Assembly: GCF_020858115.1 (NCBI RefSeq)
Contig: NZ_JACYMM010000003.1
Location: 496,001 to 560,000, forward strand
DNA from: Janthinobacterium sp. FW305-129
Lineage (GTDB): Bacteria; Pseudomonadota; Gammaproteobacteria; Burkholderiales; Burkholderiaceae_D
Length of the DNA: 64,000 nt
Reading direction: 5' to 3'
The notes beneath the pieces are model-generated. The model had not been told where the DNA came from, searched no databases, and saw only the letters and a list, made by a program, of their open reading frames with translations. The translations under genes were made by a program, and so were the position numbers. Of this stretch, positions 51,801 through 63,055 are shown piece after piece; positions within the stretch are counted from its first letter, which is position 1, and each line of letters starts with the position of its first letter.

Positions 51801-52823
51801 TTACACCACGGCGCCGTCGGTTTCGTCTTTTTCCTTGATCGGCTTGATCAAGTCTTCGCGCTTGACGCCCAGCCACATGGCGATCGAGGCCGCGACGAAC
51901 ACGGACGAGTAAATACCGAAGCAGATACCGATGGTCAGCGCCAGTGCAAAGTGGTGCAGGGTCTGGCCGCCGAAGACCAGCATCGACAGCACCATCATCT
52001 GGGTCGAGCCGTGGGTGATGATGGTACGCGAAATGGTGCTGGTGATCGCGTTGTCGATCACTTCATGCACGGAAGCCTTGCGCTGCTTGCGGAAGTTTTC
52101 GCGGATACGGTCAAAGATCACCACCGATTCGTTGACGGAATAACCGAGCACCGCCAGGATCGCCGCCAGTACCGTCAGCGAGAATTCCCACTCGAAGAAG
52201 GCGAAGAAGCCCAGGATGATCACCACGTCGTGCAAGTTGGCGATAATGGCCGAGACAGCGTATTTCCATTCGAAGCGTACGGCCAGGTAAGCCATCACGC
52301 CGAGAATTACCACCACCAGCGCGTTCAAGCCGTTCTGCTTCAGTTCCTCGCCCACTTGCGGACCGACGAATTCAACCTTCTGCAGTACCACCGCTTCATT
52401 GCCGGCGGTGTCCATGCAGGCGCTCTTGATGACGTGCTCGCCCTTTTCGGTGACGGTGTCGACGCCCTTGGTCGTGCCTTGCTCGGCCTTGCACAGGGCT
52501 TCAAACACGCGCTGCGAGGTGTTCGCGGCGCTGACGCCATTTTCCACCGGCAGGCGGATCATGACGTCGCGCGCCGTATCGAAGCTGGTCACGCCCGGCT
52601 CTTCATAACCCAGGCCGATCAAGGTGCCGCGTATGCCTTCAAGGTTGGCCGCTTTCGGGTACTTCACCTCCATCACGGTGCCGCCCTTGAATTCCACGGA
52701 CAGGTGCAAGCCCTTGTGGAACAGGAAGAAGACGGCGGCAAGGAAGGTCACGGCCGAAATCACGTTGAAAATCAACGCATGGCGCATGAAGGGAATATCT
52801 TTTTTGATCCGGAAAAATTCCAT
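51801..52823 (-). CDS. secF: Protein translocase subunit SecF
   Basis: 340 residues. First membrane helix followed by the periplasmic P1-like domain with FKGGTVMEVKYP, then five more helices with the conserved Val/Gly-rich block GYSVNESVVIFDRIRENFR. SecF pairs with SecD in the inner membrane and uses the proton-motive force to complete secretion through SecYEG. AGAGGA lies before the ATG. It follows secD after 90 bases. Confidence 0.96.
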   Translation of the reverse strand: MEFFRIKKDIPFMRHALIFNVISAVTFLAAVFFLFHKGLHLSVEFKGGTVMEVKYPKAANLEGIRGTLIGLGYEEPGVTSFDTARDVMIRLPVENGVSAANTSQRVFEALCKAEQGTTKGVDTVTEKGEHVIKSACMDTAGNEAVVLQKVEFVGPQVGEELKQNGLNALVVVILGVMAYLAVRFEWKYAVSAIIANLHDVVIILGFFAFFEWEFSLTVLAAILAVLGYSVNESVVIFDRIRENFRKQRKASVHEVIDNAITSTISRTIITHGSTQMMVLSMLVFGGQTLHHFALALTIGICFGIYSSVFVAASIAMWLGVKREDLIKPIKEKDETDGAVV

Positions 52824-52913
52824 GAAATCCTCTGAGTTCTATTCTGTGCATCCGGCGGCTGGGCCACCGGACGCGATCGCTGTTGACGCTATTGGGTAAG
52901 GCTGGGCCGTCGC

Positions 52914-54779
52914 TTATTTGCTGGTGCCCGGCACCCACACCGTGCCGATCGACAAGGTCGTCAGCTTTTTCTTGCGGCCATACCAGAGGTTGACCACGCC
53001 GCGCGACACGAACACGGAGGAGAACATCGAGGTCAGGATACCCAGGCAATGCACGACAGCGAAGCCGCGCACGGGACCGCTGCCGAAGGCCAGCAGTGCC
53101 AGGCCGACGATCAGGGTGGTCACGTTCGAGTCCAGAATCGTGGCCCAGGCGCGGTCGAAGCCGGCGGCGATCGCCGCTTGCGGCGTATTGCCGGCGCGCA
53201 GCTCTTCACGGATACGTTCATTGATCAACACGTTGGCGTCAATCGCCATGCCCAGCGCCAGCGCGATAGCGGCGATACCTGGCAAGGTCAAGGTCACCTG
53301 GATCATCGACAACAAGCCGACCAGCAACAACAGGTTGGTGGCCAGGGCCAGCACGCTGAAGGCGCCGAACAGCATGTAGTAGGCGATCATGAAGATGGCG
53401 ATGGCGATGAAACCGTACAAGGTCGAGTGGAAGCCCTTGGCGATGTTTTCCGCGCCCAGTTGCGGTCCGATCGTGCGTTCTTCGATGACGGTCATCGGTG
53501 CGGACAGGGCGCCCGAGCGCAGCAGCAGCGCCAGTTCATTCGCGTTTTCCGCGCCGCCCATGCCGGTGATCTGGAAGCGCGAACCGAGTTCCTGCTGGAT
53601 GGTCGCGACCGACAGCACTTCCGGCTTGCCCTTTTCAAACAGCACGATGGCCATCCGCTTGCCCACGCGTTCGCGCGTCGCTTCGCGCATCTTGCGTCCG
53701 CCGTCGCCGTTCAGATCGATCGACACGGCCGCTTGCTGGTTCTGGTCGAAGCTGGCCGTGGCGCTGGAGATATAGTCGCCCGTCAGGATTACGTCTTTCG
53801 CCAGTACGACAGGGACGCCCTTGCCGACGGTGAACAATTCCGAGTTGAACGGAATGGCGCTCGACAGTTCGGTGCCAGGCACGATGCTTTCATCGACCAG
53901 ACGCACTTCCAGGGTCGCCGTGCGGCCGATGATGGCTTTCGCGCGGGCCACGTCCTGTACGCCAGGCAATTGCACCACGATGCGGTCGGGACCTTGCTGC
54001 TGGATCAGCGGCTCGGCCACGCCCAGCTCGTTGACGCGCTTGGAGAGGGTGGAGATATTCTGTTTCACGCCTTCGTCGATGGTAGCCTTCAGGGCCGCCG
54101 GCTTCAGGGTGATGTTCAATTTCAAATCGCTGCCTTCACCCGCATCGGCGAACGCCAGTTCCGACATCTGGTCGGACAGCACATTTTTTGCCTTCAGGCG
54201 CGTTTCCGCGTCGCGGAAGTTGATTTGCACACTGTCGCCCACGCGCTCGATGCCGGCGTGGCGGATATTCTTGTCGCGCAACACGCTACGCGCGGCGGAC
54301 TGGACGCCCTGGACTTTCTTGTTCAGTACTGCTTTCGCATCGACCTGCATCAGGAAGTGCACGCCGCCGCGCAAGTCCAGGCCCAGGAACATGGGCAAGG
54401 CATGCAATTTTTGCATCCACATCGGGGTATTGGCTTGCAGATTGACCGTCACGATATACGCAGGGTCGCTGGCATCGGGATTCAGGTCCTTTTCCAGCAC
54501 CAGTTTCGCCTTGAACTGGGTATCGGGATCGGCGAAACGCACGCGCACGGAGGCGAGGTTGCCAGCGCCATCCATGGTGACACCTTCCGACTTGACGTTT
54601 TCTTTCGTCAATATTTGCTCGACTTGCGTCATCAGCTCGCCCGTCACCTTGACGGTCGACTTGCCGCTGGTTACTTGCAGCGCCGGTGACTCACCGAAAT
54701 AATTGGGCGCCGTATAGAGTGCGCCCAGCAATAAGGCGACGACGATGATGATGTATTTCCAGGCAGGATAGCGATTCAT
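52914..54779 (-). CDS. secD: Protein translocase subunit SecD
   Basis: 621 residues, as in other proteobacteria. N-terminal helix, the head domain with LGLDLRGGVHFLMQVD (SecD signature) and YISSATASFDQNQQAAVSIDLNGDGG, then a five-helix bundle with ALALGMAIDANVLINERIREELRAG and SNVTTLIVGLALLAFG. Partner of SecF in protein export. It sits between yajC and secF in the conserved order. Confidence 0.96.
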   Translation of the reverse strand: MNRYPAWKYIIIVVALLLGALYTAPNYFGESPALQVTSGKSTVKVTGELMTQVEQILTKENVKSEGVTMDGAGNLASVRVRFADPDTQFKAKLVLEKDLNPDASDPAYIVTVNLQANTPMWMQKLHALPMFLGLDLRGGVHFLMQVDAKAVLNKKVQGVQSAARSVLRDKNIRHAGIERVGDSVQINFRDAETRLKAKNVLSDQMSELAFADAGEGSDLKLNITLKPAALKATIDEGVKQNISTLSKRVNELGVAEPLIQQQGPDRIVVQLPGVQDVARAKAIIGRTATLEVRLVDESIVPGTELSSAIPFNSELFTVGKGVPVVLAKDVILTGDYISSATASFDQNQQAAVSIDLNGDGGRKMREATRERVGKRMAIVLFEKGKPEVLSVATIQQELGSRFQITGMGGAENANELALLLRSGALSAPMTVIEERTIGPQLGAENIAKGFHSTLYGFIAIAIFMIAYYMLFGAFSVLALATNLLLLVGLLSMIQVTLTLPGIAAIALALGMAIDANVLINERIREELRAGNTPQAAIAAGFDRAWATILDSNVTTLIVGLALLAFGSGPVRGFAVVHCLGILTSMFSSVFVSRGVVNLWYGRKKKLTTLSIGTVWVPGTSK

Positions 54780-54820
54780 AGTGATTCAGCGTTCAGTGTT
54801 GAGCGTCGGAGGCGTCGCGA

Positions 54821-54864
54821 GGGGCGGCCGATAGCCGCCCCGGTCATCATTGCCGAAGCAATGA
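54821..54864 (-). repeat. Two consecutive perfect hairpins between yajC and secD
   Basis: GGGGCGGC (54821-54828) with GCCGCCCC (54834-54841), and TCATTGC (54847-54853) with GCAATGA (54858-54864). The two small stem-loops lie five bases apart. Neither is followed by a T-run; they may tune expression of secDF relative to yajC. Confidence 0.55.
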
Positions 54865-54874
54865 CAGCGAGGAA

Positions 54875-55207
54875 TTACAGTGCCTTCAGGGTGCCTTTAG
54901 GCAGCAAGGTGGTAATGGAGCTCTTTTGCACCGTGATTTCGGTGCCGGCCGCCACTTCGATGGTGACGTAAGCGTCCACTACCTTGACAACACGGCCCAG
55001 CATGCCGCCGGCGGTGACGACTTCGTCACCCTTGGCCAGCGCGTCCATCATCGCCCGTTGTTCTTTGGCGCGTTTTTGCTGTGGGCGGATCATCAGGAAA
55101 TACATGACCACGAACATCAATACCAGCGGCAGGAAGCTGGTCAGGTTGCCGCCGAGGCCCAGGGCTTCGGTTGGGGCTTGCGCATAAGCGTTGGAAATGA
55201 AAAACAC
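54875..55207 (-). CDS. yajC: Sec translocon accessory protein YajC
   Basis: 110 residues. One membrane helix (about residues 19-40, SFLPLVLMFVVMYFLMIRPQQKRAKEQRAM) and a small C-terminal domain with KGDEVVTAGGMLGRVVKV. It accompanies SecD and SecF in the holotranslocon. The gene is 95 bases upstream of secD on the same strand and downstream of tgt. Confidence 0.95.
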   Translation of the reverse strand: MFFISNAYAQAPTEALGLGGNLTSFLPLVLMFVVMYFLMIRPQQKRAKEQRAMMDALAKGDEVVTAGGMLGRVVKVVDAYVTIEVAAGTEITVQKSSITTLLPKGTLKAL

Positions 55208-55403
55208 GGTGACTCCAGTTCTAATCAGTTTGAAAAAATAGCGCTGTATTCTAGCATTGGCTATACGTCATAACCCGAATTGCAGCCATGGCAACTTTAA
55301 ATGGGGCTAAAAAAGCATTATGCAATGCTTTATCGCCCCCGTCCAAGCACCAATACACAAAACTTCCGGCCATGCTGTTGCCAGAGCGCAAGCTAAGGTT
55401 TTC

Positions 55404-57601
<2,198 letters not shown>

Positions 57602-57779
57602 GCGTTTTGCTTCAAAAGTACGTCAAAAATGATTAGGAGTGCGCAATGGAACATCTGGCACTATACTGTGCGCCTATACAGGCATTACAATAATCCGCCG
57701 CAACAATTTACAACTGCGGTACGCACAGGGTGTGCCGGACAACCCTCTATTTTACGCTAGCGGCACCAAAACCTTGCAT

Positions 57780-59882
57780 ATGTCCGATCCCAAGCCCGAT
57801 CTTCCTCCCACAGCCAAGCCTGCCGCGAAGCCGAAAGCCGTCAAAAAGGTGGTCAGCACGGAAAGCCGGCTGGCCAAGCTGGGCTTGCGCACGGATATGG
57901 ACCTGGTGCTGCACCTGCCGATGCGCTACGAGGATGAGACCAAGGTCTACACCATCCGCGACGCCTGCCTGCGCGGCGGCGAGTCGTGGCAGGTGGAAGG
58001 GGTCGTCACCAAGTGCGAAGTCAACTTCAAGCCGCGCAAGCAGTTGCTGGTGACGATCGCCGATGAAACGGGCAATTTGCTGCTGCGCTTCATGAATTTC
58101 TACGGCAGCCAGGTCAAGCAGCTGGCCGAAGGCACGCGGGTGCGCGCGCGCGCCGAACTCAAACACGGTTTTTTCGGCGCCGAGATGGTGCACCCGACGT
58201 ATAAAGTGGTCAACGAGGGCGCGCCGCTGCCCACGGCCCTGACGCCCGTGTACCCGTCCGGCGAAGGCCTGTCGCAGCACGTCCTGCGGCGCGAAATCGC
58301 CGACGCCATGCGCCGCATCGACTGGCAGGACACCTTGCCGGGCCAGCTGCTGCACGACATGCAGCTGTCGCCTTTCCGCGCCGCCGTGCACCTGCTGCAC
58401 TATCCGCCGCAGGACATCGATGAAAGCGCGCTGATGGACCGTTCGCATCCGGCCTGGGTACGCATGAAGTTCGATGAACTGCTGGCGCAGCAGCTGTCGC
58501 TCAAACGCGCCCAGCGCGCGCGCCGCTCGAAAGGCGCCGCCTCGCTGCCCGTCGTCGGCACGCTGTCGGATGCCTTCGGCGCCGCCCTGCCCTTCAAGCT
58601 GACGGGCGCGCAGGCGCGCGTGCTCGAGGAAATCCGCGCCGACCTGCGCCAGCCCTACCCGATGCAGCGCCTGCTGCAAGGCGACGTTGGCAGCGGCAAG
58701 ACGGTCGTCGCCGCCCTGTCGGCCACGCAGGCCATCGACAGCGGCTACCAGGCCGCGCTGATGGCGCCCACGGAGATACTGGCCGAGCAGCACTTCCGCA
58801 AGATCGCCGCCTGGATGGAGCCGCTGGGCGTGAAGGTGGCCTGGCTGACGGGCAGCCTGAAGAAAAAAGAAAAGACGGCGGCGCTGGCCCTGATCGAATC
58901 GGGTGAAGCGCAGCTGGTGATCGGCACGCATGCGCTGATCCAGGACAATGTGCTGTTTGCCAAACTGGGCCTGGTGATCGTCGACGAGCAGCACCGCTTC
59001 GGCGTGGGCCAGCGCCTGACCCTGCGCAACAAGGGCGACAGCGCGGCCGTGCCGCACCAGCTGATGATGTCGGCCACGCCGATTCCGCGCACCCTGGCCA
59101 TGACGTATTACGCCGACCTGGAAGTGTCGGTGATCGACGAGCTGCCGCCCGGACGCAGCCCCATCGTCACGCGCGCCATCGACCAGAACCGCCGCGACGA
59201 AGTCATCGCCCGCGTGTACGCGGCCGCGCTGGAAGGCCGGCAGGTGTACTGGGTCTGCCCGCTGATCGAGGAATCGGAAGCGCTGCAGCTGCAGACAGCC
59301 ACCGACACCTACATGATGCTGGCCGAGGCCCTGCCCGCGCTGCAGGTGGGCCTCGTGCACGGCCGCCTGAAGCCGGCGGAAAAGCAGGAGGTAATGGACG
59401 CCTTCATCGCCGGGCATATCCACGTGCTGGTGGCCACCACCGTCATCGAGGTGGGCGTCGACGTGCCGAACGCCTCGCTGATGGTGATCGAGCATGCCGA
59501 GCGCTTCGGCTTGTCGCAACTGCACCAGTTGCGCGGCCGCGTGGGACGGGGATCGGCGGCCAGCGTCTGCCTGCTGCTGTACCAGGGCCCGCTGGGCGGC
59601 GTGGCGCGCCAGCGTTTGATGACCATGCGCGAGACGACGGACGGTTTTGAAATTGCCCGCCGCGACCTGGAAATCCGCGGCCCCGGCGAATTTCTCGGCG
59701 CGCGCCAGTCCGGCCAGGCCATGCTGCGTTTCGCCGACCTGGAAACGGATCAATGGCTGGTAGACCAGGCGCGCGACGTGGCGCACGATTTACTGCACGC
59801 CACCACGGCGGCTGCCGCAGCCACCGTGGAAGCGCACCTGGCGCGCTGGCTGGGCGGGAAAGAGGAATTCCTGAAAGTCTAG
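57780..59882 (+). CDS. recG: ATP-dependent DNA helicase RecG
   Basis: 700 residues from ATG 57780; upstream in-frame codons exist but are not RecG-like, and no Shine-Dalgarno is seen at either. N-terminal wedge domain with an OB fold (about residues 90-180), then SF2 helicase motifs: Walker A GDVGSGKT (about residues 301-308), DEQHRFGVGQR, SATPIPRT and RGRVGRG. RecG remodels stalled replication forks and branches Holliday junctions. About 30-40 residues at the N-terminus (DPKPDLPPTAKPAAKPKAVKK) form a Pro/Lys-rich extension. Confidence 0.95.
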   Translation: MSDPKPDLPPTAKPAAKPKAVKKVVSTESRLAKLGLRTDMDLVLHLPMRYEDETKVYTIRDACLRGGESWQVEGVVTKCEVNFKPRKQLLVTIADETGNLLLRFMNFYGSQVKQLAEGTRVRARAELKHGFFGAEMVHPTYKVVNEGAPLPTALTPVYPSGEGLSQHVLRREIADAMRRIDWQDTLPGQLLHDMQLSPFRAAVHLLHYPPQDIDESALMDRSHPAWVRMKFDELLAQQLSLKRAQRARRSKGAASLPVVGTLSDAFGAALPFKLTGAQARVLEEIRADLRQPYPMQRLLQGDVGSGKTVVAALSATQAIDSGYQAALMAPTEILAEQHFRKIAAWMEPLGVKVAWLTGSLKKKEKTAALALIESGEAQLVIGTHALIQDNVLFAKLGLVIVDEQHRFGVGQRLTLRNKGDSAAVPHQLMMSATPIPRTLAMTYYADLEVSVIDELPPGRSPIVTRAIDQNRRDEVIARVYAAALEGRQVYWVCPLIEESEALQLQTATDTYMMLAEALPALQVGLVHGRLKPAEKQEVMDAFIAGHIHVLVATTVIEVGVDVPNASLMVIEHAERFGLSQLHQLRGRVGRGSAASVCLLLYQGPLGGVARQRLMTMRETTDGFEIARRDLEIRGPGEFLGARQSGQAMLRFADLETDQWLVDQARDVAHDLLHATTAAAAATVEAHLARWLGGKEEFLKV

Positions 59883-59889
59883 GAGCGCC

Positions 59890-60015
59890 CTACATGCACA
59901 TCCAGAAGCGGTTCGCCAGGTCCAGCATGAAGTCGGGACGCAGATAGGCCAGGTAGACGATGGCCAGCAGCGCGGCGCCAGCCAGGCGCCATAACCATGT
60001 GCGCCAGCTGGCCAT
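59890..60015 (-). CDS. 41-residue membrane protein coupled to the MFS transporter
   Basis: MASWRTWLWRLAGAALLAIVYLAYLRPDFMLDLANRFWMCM: one membrane helix and an aromatic-rich end. Its ATG overlaps the MFS stop by one base (TAATG), which is how coupled genes are arranged elsewhere in this window (astE after gdhB). Too short to identify; it may be a small accessory subunit. It stops seven bases after the convergent recG stop. Confidence 0.55.
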   Translation of the reverse strand: MASWRTWLWRLAGAALLAIVYLAYLRPDFMLDLANRFWMCM

Positions 60016-61229
60016 TACGCGGCTACCGCCACGCGCTTGACGGCGCGCTCGTCGATGGGCAGGTTGATCAGCGCGGCCAGCAGCCCCAGCCCGATGGTGA
60101 TCATCCACACGATGTGATAACTGCCCTGGTGTTCGTACAGATAGCCGCCCAGCCACGCGCCAAGGAAACTGCCCACCTGGTGCGAGAAGAACACCATCCC
60201 GGCCAGCATCGACAAATGCTTGACGCCAAAGATGCCAGCGATGATGCCGTTCGTCAGCGGCACGGTCGACAGCCACAGCACGCCCATGCCGGCGGCGAAC
60301 AGGTACACCGACCACGCCGACAATGGCGCCAGCAGGAACACGGTGATGACCACGGCGCGCGTCACGTAGATGGCCGACAGCAGGTAGCGCTTGGCTATCT
60401 TGCCACCGAGTTTACCCGCATAGTAGGAGCCGACGATGTTGAACAGGCCGATCAGGGCCAGCGCCGTGACGGCGATGTTCGGATTCATCAGGCCCTGATC
60501 CTTCAGGTAGGCGGGCAAGTGCACGCCGATGAACACCAGCTGGAAACCGCAGACAAAATACCCTGCCAGCAGCAGCCAGAACGAGCGGCTGGCGATGGCT
60601 TCACTGAAGGCCGCGCCAACGCTTTGCTGCGGGCCGCTGGCGTGCGAGACGGGTGGCTCGCGCAAATAAAAGGCCATCGGGATCATCGCCAGCAGCACCA
60701 GCGCGGCCAGCACATAAAAGGCGTTTTGCCAGCCCACGGCGGAAATCAGCTGCTGCTCCACCGGCATCATCAGAAACTGGCCGAACGAGCCCGCCGCAGA
60801 CGAGATGCCGAAGGCCCACGAGCGCTGCTCGGGCGGCGCGCTGCGGCCGATGATGCCGCTGATGGCGCCAAAGGCCGTGCAGGCCAGCGCCAGGCCGATG
60901 AAGATGCCGGAACCGACGATGAACAGGGTGGGCTGCGTCATCAGCGCCATCCACACGAGGCCCGCCATGTAGCTGATGGCGCCGACGATGACGACGCGCA
61001 TGGTGCCGAAACGGTCGGCCGCCATGCCGGCGAACGGGCCGAAGACGCCCCACATCAGGTTTTGCATGGCCAGCGCCAGCGAATACGTTTCGCGCGTCCA
61101 GCCGTTCGCTTGCGAGATCGGCTGCATCCAGAAGCCCAGGCCGTGGCGCACGCCCATCGCCAGGGTCAGGACGACGCCGCTGGCGATGAGGACAGTCTTC
61201 AGGCTGGGACGCGATGCGTGCAATGTCAT
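60015..61229 (-). CDS. MFS transporter (oxalate/formate antiporter-like)
   Basis: 404 residues from ATG 61229 (AGGA six bases upstream; a GTG at 61244 overlaps the preceding gene). Twelve membrane helices with the MFS loop motif GMAADRFGTMRVV between helices 2 and 3. The overall pattern (LAMGVRHGLGFWMQPISQANGW; FGPFAGMAADRFG) resembles monocarboxylate or oxalate/formate-type transporters. The substrate is unknown. It follows a Gfo/Idh/MocA dehydrogenase by 11 bases, so a sugar or polyol substrate is also possible. Confidence 0.85.
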   Translation of the reverse strand: MTLHASRPSLKTVLIASGVVLTLAMGVRHGLGFWMQPISQANGWTRETYSLALAMQNLMWGVFGPFAGMAADRFGTMRVVIVGAISYMAGLVWMALMTQPTLFIVGSGIFIGLALACTAFGAISGIIGRSAPPEQRSWAFGISSAAGSFGQFLMMPVEQQLISAVGWQNAFYVLAALVLLAMIPMAFYLREPPVSHASGPQQSVGAAFSEAIASRSFWLLLAGYFVCGFQLVFIGVHLPAYLKDQGLMNPNIAVTALALIGLFNIVGSYYAGKLGGKIAKRYLLSAIYVTRAVVITVFLLAPLSAWSVYLFAAGMGVLWLSTVPLTNGIIAGIFGVKHLSMLAGMVFFSHQVGSFLGAWLGGYLYEHQGSYHIVWMITIGLGLLAALINLPIDERAVKRVAVAA

Positions 61230-61240
61230 GGGATTCCTGT

Positions 61241-62230
61241 TCACGCCTGGTCGGCTTGGTAAACGAGGCCGATCTGGCCGCGCATGGTATCGAGGTTGCG
61301 CATCAGCGCCACGCTGTCGGCGTGTGGCATGACGGGGCTTTCCAGCAGGCCGGCGCGGATGCAGCGCATCGCTTCGATGGCCTCGTGCGCATAGCCATTG
61401 CCCAGGTGCGGCGCGGCGACGACGCGGCGTTCGCCATCCATCGTTTCGACGATCAGCTGGTCGGGCTTGTAAAAACGGTTGGGCAGGCGGATGCGCCCCA
61501 GGCTGCCGGAAATGGTCATTTCCGTCGGCGTCTGCGCGCGCAGACTGCAGGCGCAGGACGAGGTGCCGCCACCCGCGTGCAGCAGCGAGAACACCACCTG
61601 TTCATCGACGCCGGTGGCGCCCATCTCGGCAAGCGCCTGCACCTGCGATACCGGGCCGAGGAAGAAGGCCGCCATCGACAGCGGATAGATACCCACGTCG
61701 AGCAGCGCGCCGCCGCCGAGTTCCGGATTGAACATGCGGTGCTCGGGCGGGAAATTGGCGACAAAGCCGATATCGGCCTGCACTTGCCGCAGCACGCCGA
61801 TTTCGCCGCTGGCGATGATGCGTTTGGCTTCCTGCACGGCGGGCAGGAAACGGCTCCACATCGCTTCCATCAAAAACAGCTTTTTCTCGCGCGCCAGGTC
61901 AACCACGGCCAGCGCCTCGCGCGCGTTCATGGTGAACGGCTTTTCGCACACGACGTGCTTGCCGGCGGCCAGGCACATCAGGGCATTTTCCGCATGCAGG
62001 GTGTGCGGCGTGGCGATGTAGATCACGTCCACGCCAGGATCGTCAGCCAGCGCCTGGTAGGAGCCGTGACAACGCTCGATGCCGAATTCGGCGCCGAACG
62101 CTTGCGCGCCGGCGGCGCTGCGCGAGGTGACGGCCGCCAGCTGCGCTCCAGGCGCGTCGCGCAAGCCATTGGCCATCGCGCGGGCGATCTTGCCGGTGCC
62201 GAGGATGCCCCAGCGGACGGTATGCTCCAT
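61241..62230 (-). CDS. Gfo/Idh/MocA family oxidoreductase
   Basis: 329 residues. N-terminal Rossmann fold with GILGTGKIARAMANGL (NAD(P) binding), the family motif CEKPFTMNAREA (about residues 95-106) with the key Lys, and a C-terminal alpha/beta domain (GGGALLDVGIYPLSMAAFFLG). Members oxidise or reduce sugars, inositols or dihydrodiols; trans-1,2-dihydrobenzenediol-dehydrogenase-like enzymes are the closest in feel. The gene lies three bases after a DUF3025 gene and 11 before an MFS gene. Confidence 0.9.
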   Translation of the reverse strand: MEHTVRWGILGTGKIARAMANGLRDAPGAQLAAVTSRSAAGAQAFGAEFGIERCHGSYQALADDPGVDVIYIATPHTLHAENALMCLAAGKHVVCEKPFTMNAREALAVVDLAREKKLFLMEAMWSRFLPAVQEAKRIIASGEIGVLRQVQADIGFVANFPPEHRMFNPELGGGALLDVGIYPLSMAAFFLGPVSQVQALAEMGATGVDEQVVFSLLHAGGGTSSCACSLRAQTPTEMTISGSLGRIRLPNRFYKPDQLIVETMDGERRVVAAPHLGNGYAHEAIEAMRCIRAGLLESPVMPHADSVALMRNLDTMRGQIGLVYQADQA

Positions 62231-62233
62231 GCT

Positions 62234-63049
62234 CTACTCTCTTTCTGTGCCTGCTGCCTTGCGCTTCGGGCGGAACACCGCCGCGTCATTGTAAAAATCG
62301 TCGTCCTGGCCTTCGCACCAGCCGGGCAAACCGAGCACCGGCAACGGCGTGAAGTCCGCCGTGGTGAGGCCTTGCTGCGCCAGATCCTGCGCCACCCGCT
62401 CGTCGAGCCAGGCGCGCCGTGCCGCGTCGTCGAGCGCAAAGTAAGCGTCGCCGGCAAGGATCACGCGCGTATGCGCCGTGATGGCCTTGCGCGGCGCTAC
62501 CAGTTTTTCCATCAGTGCGTGGCCGAACAGCCAGACTTCGGCGTCGCCGCCTGCGCCAAATTTATCACGCTGCGCGATGAACGCGCTGCGCCAGTCGTGC
62601 CCGCGCAAGGCCGCTTCCAGCGCGCGCCCCGCATCGCTGTCGCGCAGCACCAGCAAGGCGGAGTTTTCATCGAAAATGGTCGCGCCGTCGCGCGCGGGAC
62701 CACGCGATTTACCGACGCCGGACAGGGCGATCTGCGCGGCCTGCAGCGCATTCAACTGCCGCTTGATGCGCGGGAAAGTGAGCCACACGAGTGCGTTGAA
62801 AAAATCGTGCAGATTGTCGCGCGTGGGCACGCCGCCCGTGGCGCCGATGAACTCTTCGTAGGCCATGCCTTCGGGCAGGTCCGCTTGCGGCACGAAGGCC
62901 AGCGGCAAGCCGGACGGATTGCGCAAGTCCAGCGCCCGCGCACGTCCGTTCAGCGCCGCGATCACCGTGTCGCGCTGCAGGTCCAGCTGCCGTCGCGCCG
63001 GCAGCACCGTGGCAAACCAGGGGCGGGTCCAGTCTATCGATGGCAGCAT
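62234..63049 (-). CDS. DUF3025 domain-containing protein
   Basis: 271 residues, one DUF3025 domain with the typical YEEFIGATGGVPTRDNLHDFFNALVWLTFPRIK and LPVLGLPGWCEGQDDDFYNDAAVFRPKR near the end. Widespread in beta- and gammaproteobacteria, soluble, function unknown. It starts six bases after pyrC and is probably part of the same transcript. Confidence 0.88.
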   Translation of the reverse strand: MLPSIDWTRPWFATVLPARRQLDLQRDTVIAALNGRARALDLRNPSGLPLAFVPQADLPEGMAYEEFIGATGGVPTRDNLHDFFNALVWLTFPRIKRQLNALQAAQIALSGVGKSRGPARDGATIFDENSALLVLRDSDAGRALEAALRGHDWRSAFIAQRDKFGAGGDAEVWLFGHALMEKLVAPRKAITAHTRVILAGDAYFALDDAARRAWLDERVAQDLAQQGLTTADFTPLPVLGLPGWCEGQDDDFYNDAAVFRPKRKAAGTERE

Positions 63050-63055
63050 GAACGC

